Shown: positions 27,253 to 35,561, counted from the first letter of the stretch. The stretch is 64,000 nucleotides of DNA from CAWFNW01 sp963817405 (GCA_963817405.1 CAWFNW010000003.1:310001-374000); one strand, 5' to 3'. Notes: generated by a model not told the origin, from the sequence alone. A program made the numbers and translations.

Positions 27253-28111
27253 ATGTCCCGACTCCCCACGCTCTCCCTCGACGGCGCGCACGTCCTCATC
27301 ACGGGCGGGTCCAGCGGCATCGGCCGCGCCGTCGCGAACCTGTCCGCGAGCAAGGGCGCACACGTCACCTTCCTCGCGCGCAACCCCGAGCGCCTTGCTG
27401 CCGCAGTCGACGAGATCGAGGCGAGTTGCATCCGCGACGGCCAGCGCGTGCTGGGGCTCCAGTGCGACGTGACCGAGTGGGAGCAGGTTGCTGACGTCGT
27501 CGCGCACGCCGAGCGGGACTTCGGACCCATCGACGTGCTGTTCGCGTGTGCCGGCTACTGCTTCCCGGCGAGCTTCCTCGAGCTTCCCATCGAGGAGTTC
27601 CAGGGGATGGTCGGTACGAACCTTCTCGGCACCATGCACGCCGCGCGAGCGGTTGCGCGAGGCATGGTCGAGCGGGGACACGGGCACATCGCCATGGTCT
27701 CGTCGATGGGCGGGCTGGTGGGCGTGTACGGTTACAGCGCTTACAGCGCCTCGAAGTTCGGCGTCGTGGGCTTCGCCGAGGTGCTACGCAACGAGATGAA
27801 GCCGCATGGCGTGGGTGTCAGCGTGCTGTGCCCGCCCAACGTGGACACGCCCGGGCTACGCGCGCGAGATCACGACAGAGCCGGCGGAGACGGCGAAGAT
27901 CAACGGGAATGTCAAGGCGGTCTCTCCCGAGTCGATGGGAAAGGCGTTCGTCGAGGCGGTCGAGCGCCGTCGCTACCTGATTCTCCCGAAGTTCTCGCAC
28001 CGGGTGCTCTACCGCGTGAAGGGCCTGGTACCCGAGGTATTCTTCGCGTGGTTCGACCACGATGTCGCGACGGTCCAACGTGCGCGCGCGCAGGGCAGGA
28101 GTGGCTCGTGA
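27253..28111 (+). CDS. Short-chain dehydrogenase/reductase, 3-ketosphinganine-reductase-like (one frame change)
   Basis: SDR motifs: GGSSGIGRAVA for NAD(P) binding, the catalytic Ser in MVSSMGG and the YSAYSASKFG Tyr-Lys pair. The first frame runs to about 27855 (CPPNVDTPG) and the rest (YAREITTEPAETAKINGN to the end at 28111) is in the next frame; removing one C of the CCCGGG at 27851-27856 joins them into about 285 residues. The C-terminal extension (ILPKFSHRVLYRVKGLVPEVFFAWF) resembles ketodihydrosphingosine-reductase-type SDRs, but substrate assignment is tentative. It lies between the HemX-like gene and hemA with no obvious link to heme. Confidence 0.75.
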
Positions 28112-28124
28112 GCCCTGCCGTGCG

Positions 28125-28154
28125 TTGTCCGAGGGGCCCCGGCGGTGCTACTAT
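28125..28154 (+). promoter_or_regulatory. Promoter of the hem operon
   Basis: TTGTCC (28125-28130), an 18-nt spacer and TACTAT (28149-28154) with TG at 28146-28147 (extended -10). Predicted start at about 28161-28162, the first base of the leader element described next. The promoter and first 12 transcribed bases closely resemble those of the ccm operon. Confidence 0.6.
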
Positions 28155-28161
28155 GAGCCTC

Positions 28162-28257
28162 GTTCAGGCAAGCGCAGACGGTGCGTTCTTCTTCGCATCA
28201 CACCGCCCCCGCCAGGCCTGCTTGCCTGAACAACAACGCACCGCTCTGGCGGGGGCG
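28162..28257 (+). ncRNA. Candidate structured RNA leader of hemA with three interleaved helices
   Basis: Three segments are followed, in the same order, by their exact reverse complements. A = GTTCAGGCAAGC (28162-28173) with A' at 28220-28231; B = CGGTGCGTT (28179-28187) with B' at 28235-28243; C = CGCCCCCGCCAG (28204-28215) with C' at 28246-28257. That is 12, 9 and 12 perfect pairs, each 12-bp helix extendable by a G-U pair. The order A-B-C-A'-B'-C' cannot be nested, so the RNA either forms pseudoknots or switches between exclusive helices. A starts at the predicted transcription start, and the hemA ATG is 50 bases after C'. No known riboswitch class is recognised. Presence of the pairings is certain; RNA function is inference. 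Confidence 0.65.
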
Positions 28258-28307
28258 ACCCTATTCCTGCGAGCGCCTCAGATGCGCGTGGTCTAGAAGC
28301 GAGCCCC

Positions 28308-29681
28308 ATGCAGCTGTTGCTGGTCGGTCTGAGTCACAAGACCGCGCCCATAGAGATGAGGGAGAGACTCACCTTCCCGGCCAACCGGCAGGAGGAGGCG
28401 CTAATCCTCCTCACGGCCAGCCCCTCGATCAACGAGGCGCTCATTCTCTCTACCTGTAACCGAACGGAGCTCTACGCGGTTGCCTCGGCTGTCGACGATG
28501 GCGTGGAGGCGGTCATCGACTTCCTCGCCGACTACCACGCGCTCGACCGCCACGACCTCATGAAGTACCTCTACGTCGTCAAGAGCGACGCCGTCGTCAG
28601 GCATCTCTTCCGAGTCGTCGCATCGCTCGACTCGATGGTCATCGGTGAGGCGCAGATCCTGCACCAGGTAAAGGAGGCCTACGACCAGGCCTTCACGCAC
28701 GGAGCCACCGCTCGGGCCTTCAACAAGCTCTTCCGCCAGTCGTTCGAGGTGGGCAAGCGAGTCCGTACGGAGACCGAGATCGGTGAGAACGCGGTCTCGA
28801 TCAGCTACGCCGCCATCGAACTGGCCAAGAAGGTGTTCGACACGCTCGCCGGCCGGACGGTTCTGGTGATTGGCGCGGGTAAGATGAGCGAGCTCACCGC
28901 CAAGCACCTGACGAGCAACGGCGTGGAGCGGGTCTTCGTCGCCAACCGCACTTACGAGCGCGCGTGCGAACTTGCGGAGCGGTTCTGCGGTGAAGCGATC
29001 CCGTACGAGGATCTCTACGAGCGGATGCACGACTCGGACATCGTGATCTCCTCGACCGCGGCCACCGAGTACGTCGTGACGAAGCAGAACGTCGCCTCGG
29101 CGATGCGCGGCCGTGGCGGTCGGCCCCTGTTCCTCATCGACATCGCCGTTCCACGCGACATCGATCCTGCGGTCAACGATCTCTCGAACGTCTTCCTCTA
29201 CGACATCGACGACCTGAATGGTGTTGTCGAGGCGAACCTGGACGAGCGCATGCGCGAGGCGCGCCGTGCGGAGGCCATCATCGACGAGGAGATCGCGGCC
29301 TTCCAGCGGTGGCGCGAGTCGCTCGAGGTCGTGCCGACGGTGGCGGCCATACGCGCCAAGGCGGAGGTCATCCGCCAGGCCGAGATGGAGAAGGCGCTCA
29401 AGCGGCTGGGCGGTCTCTCGGAGAAGGAACTGCAGACCATCGAAGCGCTCACCTGCGCGATCGTGAACAAGATGCTGCATGGTCCCACGGCGCGGCTGAA
29501 GTCAGCGTCCGAGGGCGCTGACGGCTACACGTATGTCGAGACCGCGCGGGTGCTCTACGGGCTCGATGACGGCGAGGGCAAGGGGCACGGCGTGCTTCGT
29601 AACCTGCTCAACCGCAAGGCGCAGGAGCTCCAGGACAAGGCAATCGCATCCGAGATAGGGGACGGCATTGGCAGCTGCTGA
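28308..29681 (+). CDS. hemA: Glutamyl-tRNA reductase
   Basis: 457 aa. HemA reduces Glu-tRNA(Glu) to glutamate-1-semialdehyde, the first committed step of C5 tetrapyrrole synthesis. The catalytic Cys50 is in STCNRTELY; VGLSHKTAPIEMRE opens the protein; the NADPH site is VIGAGKMSEL at about residue 188; the C-terminal dimerisation helix is present (LTCAIVNKMLHGP). It is the first gene of the hem operon and is separated from its promoter by a structured leader of about 146 nt. Its partner enzyme HemL is encoded at 35612. The stop overlaps the hemC start by 14 bases. Confidence 0.96.
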   Translation: MQLLLVGLSHKTAPIEMRERLTFPANRQEEALILLTASPSINEALILSTCNRTELYAVASAVDDGVEAVIDFLADYHALDRHDLMKYLYVVKSDAVVRHLFRVVASLDSMVIGEAQILHQVKEAYDQAFTHGATARAFNKLFRQSFEVGKRVRTETEIGENAVSISYAAIELAKKVFDTLAGRTVLVIGAGKMSELTAKHLTSNGVERVFVANRTYERACELAERFCGEAIPYEDLYERMHDSDIVISSTAATEYVVTKQNVASAMRGRGGRPLFLIDIAVPRDIDPAVNDLSNVFLYDIDDLNGVVEANLDERMREARRAEAIIDEEIAAFQRWRESLEVVPTVAAIRAKAEVIRQAEMEKALKRLGGLSEKELQTIEALTCAIVNKMLHGPTARLKSASEGADGYTYVETARVLYGLDDGEGKGHGVLRNLLNRKAQELQDKAIASEIGDGIGSC

Positions 29682-30639
29682 GCGCACGTCACTCACGATT
29701 GGAACGCGCGGCAGCAAGCTGGCGCTGTGGCAGAGCGAGTACATCAAAGCGCGCGTGGAGGCCATCACCGGCCTGCCCGTGTGCCTGAAGATCATCAAGA
29801 CCACCGGGGACAAGATCCTCGACGTACCGCTCGCCAAAGTCGGCGGCAAGGGCCTGTTCACCAAGGAGATCGAAGTCGAGCTCATCGCCGGCACGGTCGA
29901 CTTGGCCGTGCACTCCATGAAGGACGTCCCCACCGAGCTTCCCGAGGGGCTCGTCATCGCTGCCACGCCCGAGCGCGTCGACCCGCGGGACGTCATCGTG
30001 TCTGGGGCGGGCTACGACCTCACGACGTTGCCGCACGGCGCTCGGCTCGGTACCTCGTCGCTCCGGCGTCGCTCGCAGGTGGTCGCGCTGCGCCCGGACC
30101 TCGAGATCGTCGACGTGCGCGGCAATCTCGACACCCGCATGCGCAAGGCCGAGAACGGCGAGGTCGACGCGGTCATCCTCGCGAGTGCAGGTATAACGCG
30201 CATGGGATGGGCCGACCGCATCACGCACTACATCGATCCCGACCAGATGGTGCCGGCCGTCGGCCAGGGCGCGATCGGTATCGAGATTCGCGAGGACGAC
30301 GAGTTCATGCAGGGCGTCTGCGATGCGCTGCGGGATGAGATGACCTTCATCTGCGTCACCGCCGAGCGCGTGGTCATGCGCTCGCTCGAGGGCGGCTGCC
30401 AGGTCCCGATCGGCGCGTACGCGCGCTCGCTCGGCGATGGCGCGCTCGTGATGGACGCGTTCGTCGGCTCGCTCGACGGGAAGCGGCTCATCCGCGATGA
30501 GGTCCACGGCAGCACAGACGAGCCGGAAGCGCTTGGCGCCATCATGGTGGAGCGGCTGCGCGATCTCGGCGCCGACGAGGTACTCGCCGAGGTCCGCGGA
30601 GCGGGCGAAGGCGGCGTCAGCGCGCTCCTCGGCACCTAG
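29668..30639 (+). CDS. hemC: Porphobilinogen deaminase (hydroxymethylbilane synthase)
   Basis: 323 aa from TTG 29668, which has GGGGA upstream and overlaps the hemA end. Polymerises four porphobilinogens into hydroxymethylbilane. Motifs: TIGTRGSKLALWQS at the start, HSMKDVPTELPEGL around the active-site Asp/Lys region, GTSSLRRRSQV for cofactor contacts, and the dipyrromethane-cofactor Cys244 in LEGGCQVPIGAY. All catalytic elements are intact and the length is normal. Confidence 0.96.
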   Translation: MAAAERTSLTIGTRGSKLALWQSEYIKARVEAITGLPVCLKIIKTTGDKILDVPLAKVGGKGLFTKEIEVELIAGTVDLAVHSMKDVPTELPEGLVIAATPERVDPRDVIVSGAGYDLTTLPHGARLGTSSLRRRSQVVALRPDLEIVDVRGNLDTRMRKAENGEVDAVILASAGITRMGWADRITHYIDPDQMVPAVGQGAIGIEIREDDEFMQGVCDALRDEMTFICVTAERVVMRSLEGGCQVPIGAYARSLGDGALVMDAFVGSLDGKRLIRDEVHGSTDEPEALGAIMVERLRDLGADEVLAEVRGAGEGGVSALLGT

Positions 30640-30660
30640 CCGGCCCAGGGAGGTGGATCG

Positions 30661-31431
30661 ATGAGTCTGCTCCTGGAGGGCACGACGGTCGTGGTCACTC
30701 GCGCACGCGCACAAGCAGGCGCGCTTGTGCGGCTCCTGGAGGACGCCGGCGCCGAGGTGCTGGCGTTCCCCACCATCGAGATCGCCGACCCGGAGAGCTT
30801 CGAGGGGCTCGACGAGGCGATCCGCAACTTGGATGTGTACGACTGGCTCGTGCTCACGTCCGCGAATGCCGTCGAGCGGTTCTTCGCGCGCCTCTGGCAT
30901 GCGGACATGGACGCGCGGCACCTTGCCGGGTTGCGCGTGGCCGCCGTGGGGCCAGCCACAGCGCGCGCAATCGAGGCGCGCGGCGTGCGCGCGGACTTCG
31001 TGCCGGAGGAGCATACGGGCGAGGGCGTACTGGACGGTCTGCTCGCCCGCGGTGTCGGCGAGGGAGTGCGCGTCCTCCTTCCCCGAGCGCTCGAGGCGCG
31101 CGAGGTGCTCCCCGAGGAACTCCGCGCTCATGGCGCGCGCGTTGACGTGATTCCGGCGTATCGCACGGTGCCCGGCGCTGGCGATCCCGCAGTGCTCGCG
31201 CGACTGCGCGCGGGCGACGTGGACGCGGTGACCTTCACGTCCGCATCGACCGTGAAGAACTTCATGCGCTTGGTCGGAGATCTCGACCTCGGCTCGGTCA
31301 TCGTGGCGTGCATCGGGCCTGTGACCGCTGAGACCGCGCGAGAGCTCGGACTCAACGTCTCGGTGGAGCCGGAGGAGTACACGGTTCCGGCGCTCGTCGA
31401 GGCGCTCGCCGAGCACGTCTGGGAGACGTGA
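30661..31431 (+). CDS. hemD: Uroporphyrinogen-III synthase
   Basis: 256 aa. Closes hydroxymethylbilane with inversion of ring D. HemD sequences are poorly conserved; recognition rests on the two-lobed pattern: VVVTRARAQAGALVRLLEDAGAEVLAFPTIEI, WLVLTSANAVERFF, then the second lobe with VIPAYRTV, DAVTFTSASTVKNF and IGPVTAETARELGL. Starts with ATG behind GGGAGGTGG, 21 bases after hemC. Not fused to a uroporphyrinogen methyltransferase, so the CobA/SirA step needed for siroheme must be encoded elsewhere. Confidence 0.92.
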   Translation: MSLLLEGTTVVVTRARAQAGALVRLLEDAGAEVLAFPTIEIADPESFEGLDEAIRNLDVYDWLVLTSANAVERFFARLWHADMDARHLAGLRVAAVGPATARAIEARGVRADFVPEEHTGEGVLDGLLARGVGEGVRVLLPRALEAREVLPEELRAHGARVDVIPAYRTVPGAGDPAVLARLRAGDVDAVTFTSASTVKNFMRLVGDLDLGSVIVACIGPVTAETARELGLNVSVEPEEYTVPALVEALAEHVWET

Positions 31432-31460
31432 ACCGGCGTACGGCGTTGTGCGCGGGGCGA

Positions 31461-31489
31461 TTGACAAAGGCACCAGAGGTCGGCATTGT
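31461..31489 (+). promoter_or_regulatory. Promoter of tRNA-Ala
   Basis: A perfect -35 box TTGACA (31461-31466), 17-nt spacer, then CATTGT (31484-31489) as a weaker -10. Start would be about 31496, some 30 bases before the mature tRNA. Confidence 0.5.
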
Positions 31490-31526
31490 GTTACGGTGCG
31501 TCCCAGCCCCGGTGGGGCGGATACGC

Positions 31527-31602
31527 GGGGATGTAGCTCAGCTGGGAGAGCGCTGCGTTCGCAACGCAGAGGTCGGCGGTTCGAGCCCGCTCATCTCCAC
31601 CA
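31527..31602 (+). tRNA. tRNA-Ala (anticodon CGC)
   Basis: 76 nt including the encoded CCA. Acceptor stem GGGGATG (31527-31533) pairs with CATCTCC (31592-31598, one G-U); D arm AGCTCAGCTGGGAGAGC; anticodon stem CTGCG/CGCAG around loop TTCGCAA, giving anticodon CGC; T arm GGCGGTTCGAGCCCGCT; discriminator A then CCA at 31600-31602. Reads the Ala codon GCG, abundant in this GC-rich genome. Located inside the hem gene cluster with its own promoter. Confidence 0.96.
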
Positions 31603-31708
31603 ACGTGTACGATGTCGAGGCGACCTGCACGCGCAGGGCGCCTCGACTTGCAGGCAGGCACGGCGCACGGTCAAGAGCAGATCCCCAATGATTGTGGAGG
31701 CGGTTCAT

Positions 31709-31924
31709 ATGGCAGCTTGGTTCTCGCAGTGGGGCCAGATGGTCTACATCATCGTCCAGATGCTCTTCTGGGTGGCGATCGCCACAGCGGCGCTGATAGT
31801 TGCACTTCAGTACAAGCGGTTCGTCTCGTACAAGGTGGAGACCCACGGCTCGCGGCACGCGGGACACCCGGCAGTGCCTGAACTCACCGACTCGCGCATC
31901 GATGTCGAGGAGTTCGTCGACTAG
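31709..31924 (+). CDS. Small single-span membrane protein of unknown function
   Basis: 71 aa. The N-terminus MAAWFSQWGQ leads into a membrane helix (about residues 11-32, VYIIVQMLFWVAIATAALIVAL), then a basic stop-transfer (QYKRF) and an acidic tail ending DVEEFVD. ATG 31709 was chosen because GTGGAGG lies 8 bases upstream; the longer upstream extension in the same frame overlaps the tRNA and is not protein-like. It lies between tRNA-Ala and hemB (45 bases before hemB). No family recognised; co-transcription with hemB is likely. Confidence 0.65.
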   Translation: MAAWFSQWGQMVYIIVQMLFWVAIATAALIVALQYKRFVSYKVETHGSRHAGHPAVPELTDSRIDVEEFVD

Positions 31925-31969
31925 ATTCGACGGCACGCCCAACGGGCGCGCTCCCGATCGGAGGCATGC

Positions 31970-32950
31970 ATGCAGTTCCCCGAGTACCGGCCTCGCCGGC
32001 TCCGCGCAACCGAGGCGATTCGCGCGATGGTGCGTGAGACCACGTTCGGCCCCGAGCATCTCATCTACCCGCTCTTCGCGGTCTTCGGGACGGGCGTCAA
32101 GAGCGAGATCGGCTCGATGCCCGGCGTGTACCACCTCTCGCTCGACATGCTTCCAGCCGAGATCGACGAGCTCAAGTCGCTCGGCATCTCCGCGGTCATC
32201 CTGTTCGGCCTGCCCGACCGCAAGGACGAGGCCGGGACCGGTGCGTACGCGGAGGACGGCATCGTGCAGCAGGCCATCCGCGCGATCAAGGCACACGACC
32301 CCGACTTCTACGTCATCACTGACGTCTGCATGTGCGAGTACACCAGCCACGGTCACTGCGGCGCGCTCGACGAGCGCGGCTGCGTGATGAACGACGTGAC
32401 GCTTGAGATGCTCGCGCAGACCGCCGTCAGCCACGCGTATGCGGGCGCAGACATGGTCGCCCCGAGCGACATGATGGACGGCCGCGTGGCCGCCATCCGT
32501 GCGGCGCTCGACCACGAGGGCTACACCGACGTGCCGATCATGGCCTACTCGGCCAAGTACGCGAGCGGCTACTACGGCCCCTTCCGCGAGGCCGCGGACA
32601 GCACGCCGGCCTTCGGCGACCGCCGCGGCTACCAGATGGACCCTGCCAATACCGACGAGGCGCTCCGCGAGACCGCGCTTGACATCGACGAGGGCGCGGA
32701 CATCGTCATGGTGAAGCCGGCGCTCGCCTACATGGACATCATCCGCCGAGTGAAGGACGAGTTCGGCTACCCGACCGCCGCGTACAACGTGAGCGGCGAG
32801 TACGCGATGGTGAAGGCCGCGGCGGCGAACGGCTGGATCGACGAGAAGCGCGTGGTCTTGGAGACGCTCGTGGGGTTCCGTCGCGCCGGCGCCGACATCA
32901 TCATCACCTACCACGCCAAGGACGCCGCGAGGTGGCTCAAGGAGGGGTAG
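31970..32950 (+). CDS. hemB: Porphobilinogen synthase (5-aminolevulinate dehydratase)
   Basis: 326 aa. Condenses two 5-aminolevulinates to porphobilinogen. The zinc-type cysteine motif is intact (DVCMCEYTSHGHCG; Cys120, Cys122, Cys130), so this is a Zn-dependent enzyme. The two active-site lysines are in MAYSAKYASGYYGPFR and MVKPALAYMD. RRLRATEAIRAMVRET is the typical opening. Placed after tRNA-Ala and the small membrane protein, and before the radical SAM gene. Confidence 0.96.
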   Translation: MQFPEYRPRRLRATEAIRAMVRETTFGPEHLIYPLFAVFGTGVKSEIGSMPGVYHLSLDMLPAEIDELKSLGISAVILFGLPDRKDEAGTGAYAEDGIVQQAIRAIKAHDPDFYVITDVCMCEYTSHGHCGALDERGCVMNDVTLEMLAQTAVSHAYAGADMVAPSDMMDGRVAAIRAALDHEGYTDVPIMAYSAKYASGYYGPFREAADSTPAFGDRRGYQMDPANTDEALRETALDIDEGADIVMVKPALAYMDIIRRVKDEFGYPTAAYNVSGEYAMVKAAAANGWIDEKRVVLETLVGFRRAGADIIITYHAKDAARWLKEG

Positions 32951-32962
32951 GGCACGAGCCTG

Positions 32963-33016
32963 TATACTTCTCCGGCACGAGGATTCCGCCGAGTGGGCCT
33001 TCGGGGCCCCTCGGCG
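32963..33016 (+). promoter_or_regulatory. Candidate -10 and hairpin between hemB and the radical SAM gene
   Basis: TATACT at 32963-32968 resembles a -10 box. It is followed by a strong hairpin: CGCCGAG (32987-32993) with CTCGGCG (33010-33016), continued by GGGCC with GGCCC and closed by a TTCGG loop. The hairpin could end hemB transcription or act as a leader structure for the downstream gene; sequence does not decide. Confidence 0.4.
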
Positions 33017-33066
33017 TGGCATTCGCTGGGCTGTCATGCATGCCCCGATTCCCGAAAGGCTGAACC

Positions 33067-34497
33067 ATGGCTGACAACGTGGGTAACGCTGACGCGCGTC
33101 CCGACCTCGAGCTGGGCGAGGAGTTCGGAGAGGCGCTGCCGACCATCGACGAGCAGGAGATGGCCGAGGCTGAGGCGGGCTGCGGGCAGACCGCCATCGG
33201 GATTCCCCTTGGAGGCGGCGCCAGCCGGCCAGCCGCCCACCCCGGCATGACTCCGCCCGCCGGCCACGCGCCGATCCCAGCCGGCGCGACGATGCCGGCT
33301 GGCCATCCTGGCGGCCACCCCGGTGATCGCCAGCGGCACGGCGGTGCCCGCTCGGTCGGCTTCCGTCCCGGTGGGGGACCGGCGGCGCTCGCGTACCAGG
33401 AGCGCACGGGCATCAAGGCGCCGCGCATCATCGCGTGGGAGATCACTCGGTCATGCAACCTTTCCTGCGCGCACTGCCGCGCCTCCGCGGAGTTCGGCCA
33501 CTATCCGGGCGAGCTCTCGCTGGACAAGATCAAAGAGGTCATCGACGACATCGTCACGATCTCCAACCCGATCATCATCCTCACTGGCGGCGAGCCGCTC
33601 ATGCGCCCCGACATCTGGGAGATCGTCGACTACGCGCATGAGAAGGGCGCGATGCCGGTCATCGGAACCAACGCCACGCTCATCACCGAGGACATCGCGG
33701 CCAAGATGGCCGAGCACAGGATCCCGCGCATCTCGGTCAGCATCGACTTTCCGACCGCTGAGGAGCACGACGTGTTTCGTGGCCAGCCGGGCTGCTTCGA
33801 CGCCTCGATCGAGGGCATCAAGATCGCCAAGCGGCACGGCATCGGCGTGCAGATCAACATGACCGTCACCACGCTCAACCACACGAAGGTCGATGCCGTG
33901 CACGACCTCGCGCTGGAGCTCGGCATCGACGCGTTCCACATCTTCATGCTGGTGCCGACGGGCCGAGGCGAGGACCTGCTCGACAAGGAACTCCCGCCTG
34001 AGGACTACGAGAAGGTCCTTACCTGGGCATACCACCGCCAGAAGACGAGCCCGCTCCACTTCAAGCCGACGGACTCGCCGCACTACTACCGCATCATCCG
34101 GCAGCTCGCCAAGGCCGAGGGCAAGAAGGTCACGCGCGAGGAGTACGGCCTGGACGCGATGACGCGCGGCTGCCTCGGCGGCATCACCTTCTGTTTCATC
34201 AGCCACACCGGCGACCTGCAACCGTGCGGCTACTTCGACATGCAGCTGGGCAACGTGAAGGATGAGCCGTTCTCGAAGATCTGGACCGAGTCGAAGGTCT
34301 TCAACGAGCTGCGCGACTACTCGCTCCTCAAGGGCAAGTGCGGCGCCTGCGAGTACAAGGCGGTGTGCGGCGGGTGTCGGGCGCGTGCCCTTTCGGTGAC
34401 GGGCGACTACTTGGCCGAGGAGCCGTACTGCGTCTACATCCCGCGCTCGATGCGGGCCGAGGACGCCAAGGGCGAGTTCGAGGAGTGCGAGGTCTAG
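33067..34497 (+). CDS. Radical SAM/SPASM protein of the NirJ/AhbC-AhbD heme-synthesis group
   Basis: 476 aa. The radical SAM CxxxCxxC is CNLSCAHC (Cys130, 134, 137) in the sequence IIAWEITRSCNLSC, followed by LTGGEPLMRPD. The C-terminal SPASM-type Cys set is GCLGGITFC..PCGYFD and CGACEYKAVCGGCRARA. This pattern is typical of the NirJ family, whose members act in heme d1 synthesis (NirJ) or in the siroheme-dependent route to heme b (AhbC, AhbD). Beside the siroheme-decarboxylase-like gene that starts 3 bases later, a heme b role is most likely; AhbC and AhbD cannot be separated by eye. About 65 residues (45-110) of a His/Pro/Gly-rich extension (HPGM, AGHAPIPAG, GHPGGHPG) precede the core and are unusual. 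Confidence 0.85.
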   Translation: MADNVGNADARPDLELGEEFGEALPTIDEQEMAEAEAGCGQTAIGIPLGGGASRPAAHPGMTPPAGHAPIPAGATMPAGHPGGHPGDRQRHGGARSVGFRPGGGPAALAYQERTGIKAPRIIAWEITRSCNLSCAHCRASAEFGHYPGELSLDKIKEVIDDIVTISNPIIILTGGEPLMRPDIWEIVDYAHEKGAMPVIGTNATLITEDIAAKMAEHRIPRISVSIDFPTAEEHDVFRGQPGCFDASIEGIKIAKRHGIGVQINMTVTTLNHTKVDAVHDLALELGIDAFHIFMLVPTGRGEDLLDKELPPEDYEKVLTWAYHRQKTSPLHFKPTDSPHYYRIIRQLAKAEGKKVTREEYGLDAMTRGCLGGITFCFISHTGDLQPCGYFDMQLGNVKDEPFSKIWTESKVFNELRDYSLLKGKCGACEYKAVCGGCRARALSVTGDYLAEEPYCVYIPRSMRAEDAKGEFEECEV

Positions 34498-34500
34498 CCC

Positions 34501-35526
34501 GTGCCAGGCGAGCAGACCGATACCACCGCAACCGAGGACCTGCGCGGCGCGGTGCTCGCGGCCCTCGAGGGCGGGGTACCGCTTGTCGCCCGGCCGTTCG
34601 CGGCCGTGGCGCGTGCGCTCGGCGTCGAGGAAGCGGGCATCCTCGCGGCGGCCCGGGAGCTTCGCGCGGATCGCGCGTTCAAGGCGCTCGGCGCCGTCTT
34701 CGAGCCCGGGTTTCTCGGCTATCGCGGTACCCTCGCGGCCGTCTCGGTTCCCGACGAGGACGTCGAGGACGTGGCCCAATTGCTCGCCGAGCAGGCGAGC
34801 GTCACGCACGTCTTCGAGCGCGACGACCGCTACAACGTCTGGTTCGTGGTTACGGCCGAGGGGAAGGACCGCCTCCGCGCGGTCACCGCGGCCGTGGTAG
34901 CGGCTGCCGGCGCCGAAGACTCGATATCGCTCGCTGACGAGCGCGTCGTCAAACTCACAGTCGACTTCAACTCCGGGGCCGCGTCAGCGATTGCGCCCGC
35001 GGCGCTCGGGGATACGCCGCCCGTCGCGCTTACCCGCGAGGACCGCGCGCTCGCACGTCTGCTGCTCGCGGACGTGCCGCTCACGGAGCGCCCCTTCCGC
35101 GAGCTCGCGTCAATCCTCATCGAGTGCGGGTACGACGTCGACGAGGACTGGGCGCTCGAGCGCGTGGCTGAGTGGGCGTCCATGGGGGCTCTCACGCGCG
35201 TCGCGGCGCTGACTGCCGCACACCGCGCGGCGCTTCCTGTAGCGGCGCTCGTGCAGTGGCCGTTGACCGAGGGCGGCTCGCACGCCTCCATCGCGAGCGC
35301 CATGCTCGCCGCCGACCCCGCGGTGACCCACTGCTACCGCGTGCCGCCGGCGCTCGTCACGCGTCCGACCATCGCCGCGCTGGTGCACGCGGCGTCGCGC
35401 GCGGAAGCCGAGGCGACGATCGCCCGCCTGAGCCAGATTCCGGGACTCGACACTCCCCGGGTCGCATACGGCATACGCGAGGCCAAGCGCGCACCGCTGC
35501 GCTACTTCGCGGAAGGCGACGGCTAG
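34501..35526 (+). CDS. Fused siroheme decarboxylase (AhbA-AhbB-like, Lrp/AsnC type)
   Basis: 341 aa, about twice the usual size of an AhbA, AhbB or NirD/L/G/H subunit. Two similar halves are visible. The first (about 13-160) has an HTH-like segment (LVARPFAAVARALGVEEAGILAAARELRAD), then KALGAVFEPGFLGYRGTLAAVSVP and THVFERDDRYNVWFVVTA. The second (about 183-335) has LTERPFRELASILIECGYDVDEDWALERVAEWASMGALTRVAAL, QWPL and THCYRVPP. This is the HTH plus ligand-binding layout of siroheme decarboxylases, which remove two acetate carboxyls to make didecarboxysiroheme. Starts with GTG 3 bases after the radical SAM stop, so the two are co-translated. Natural fusion is inferred from one continuous frame. 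Confidence 0.8.
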   Translation: MPGEQTDTTATEDLRGAVLAALEGGVPLVARPFAAVARALGVEEAGILAAARELRADRAFKALGAVFEPGFLGYRGTLAAVSVPDEDVEDVAQLLAEQASVTHVFERDDRYNVWFVVTAEGKDRLRAVTAAVVAAAGAEDSISLADERVVKLTVDFNSGAASAIAPAALGDTPPVALTREDRALARLLLADVPLTERPFRELASILIECGYDVDEDWALERVAEWASMGALTRVAALTAAHRAALPVAALVQWPLTEGGSHASIASAMLAADPAVTHCYRVPPALVTRPTIAALVHAASRAEAEATIARLSQIPGLDTPRVAYGIREAKRAPLRYFAEGDG

Positions 35527-35561
35527 GCGCCGTGCGCGGCCCCCGGGGCGGGCTGCTCGGC

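Noticed and set aside
29689..31473. Minus-strand open frame of about 590 codons opposite hemC and hemD.
   Set aside because: The plus strand encodes complete HemC and HemD; the antisense translation has no recognisable domain.
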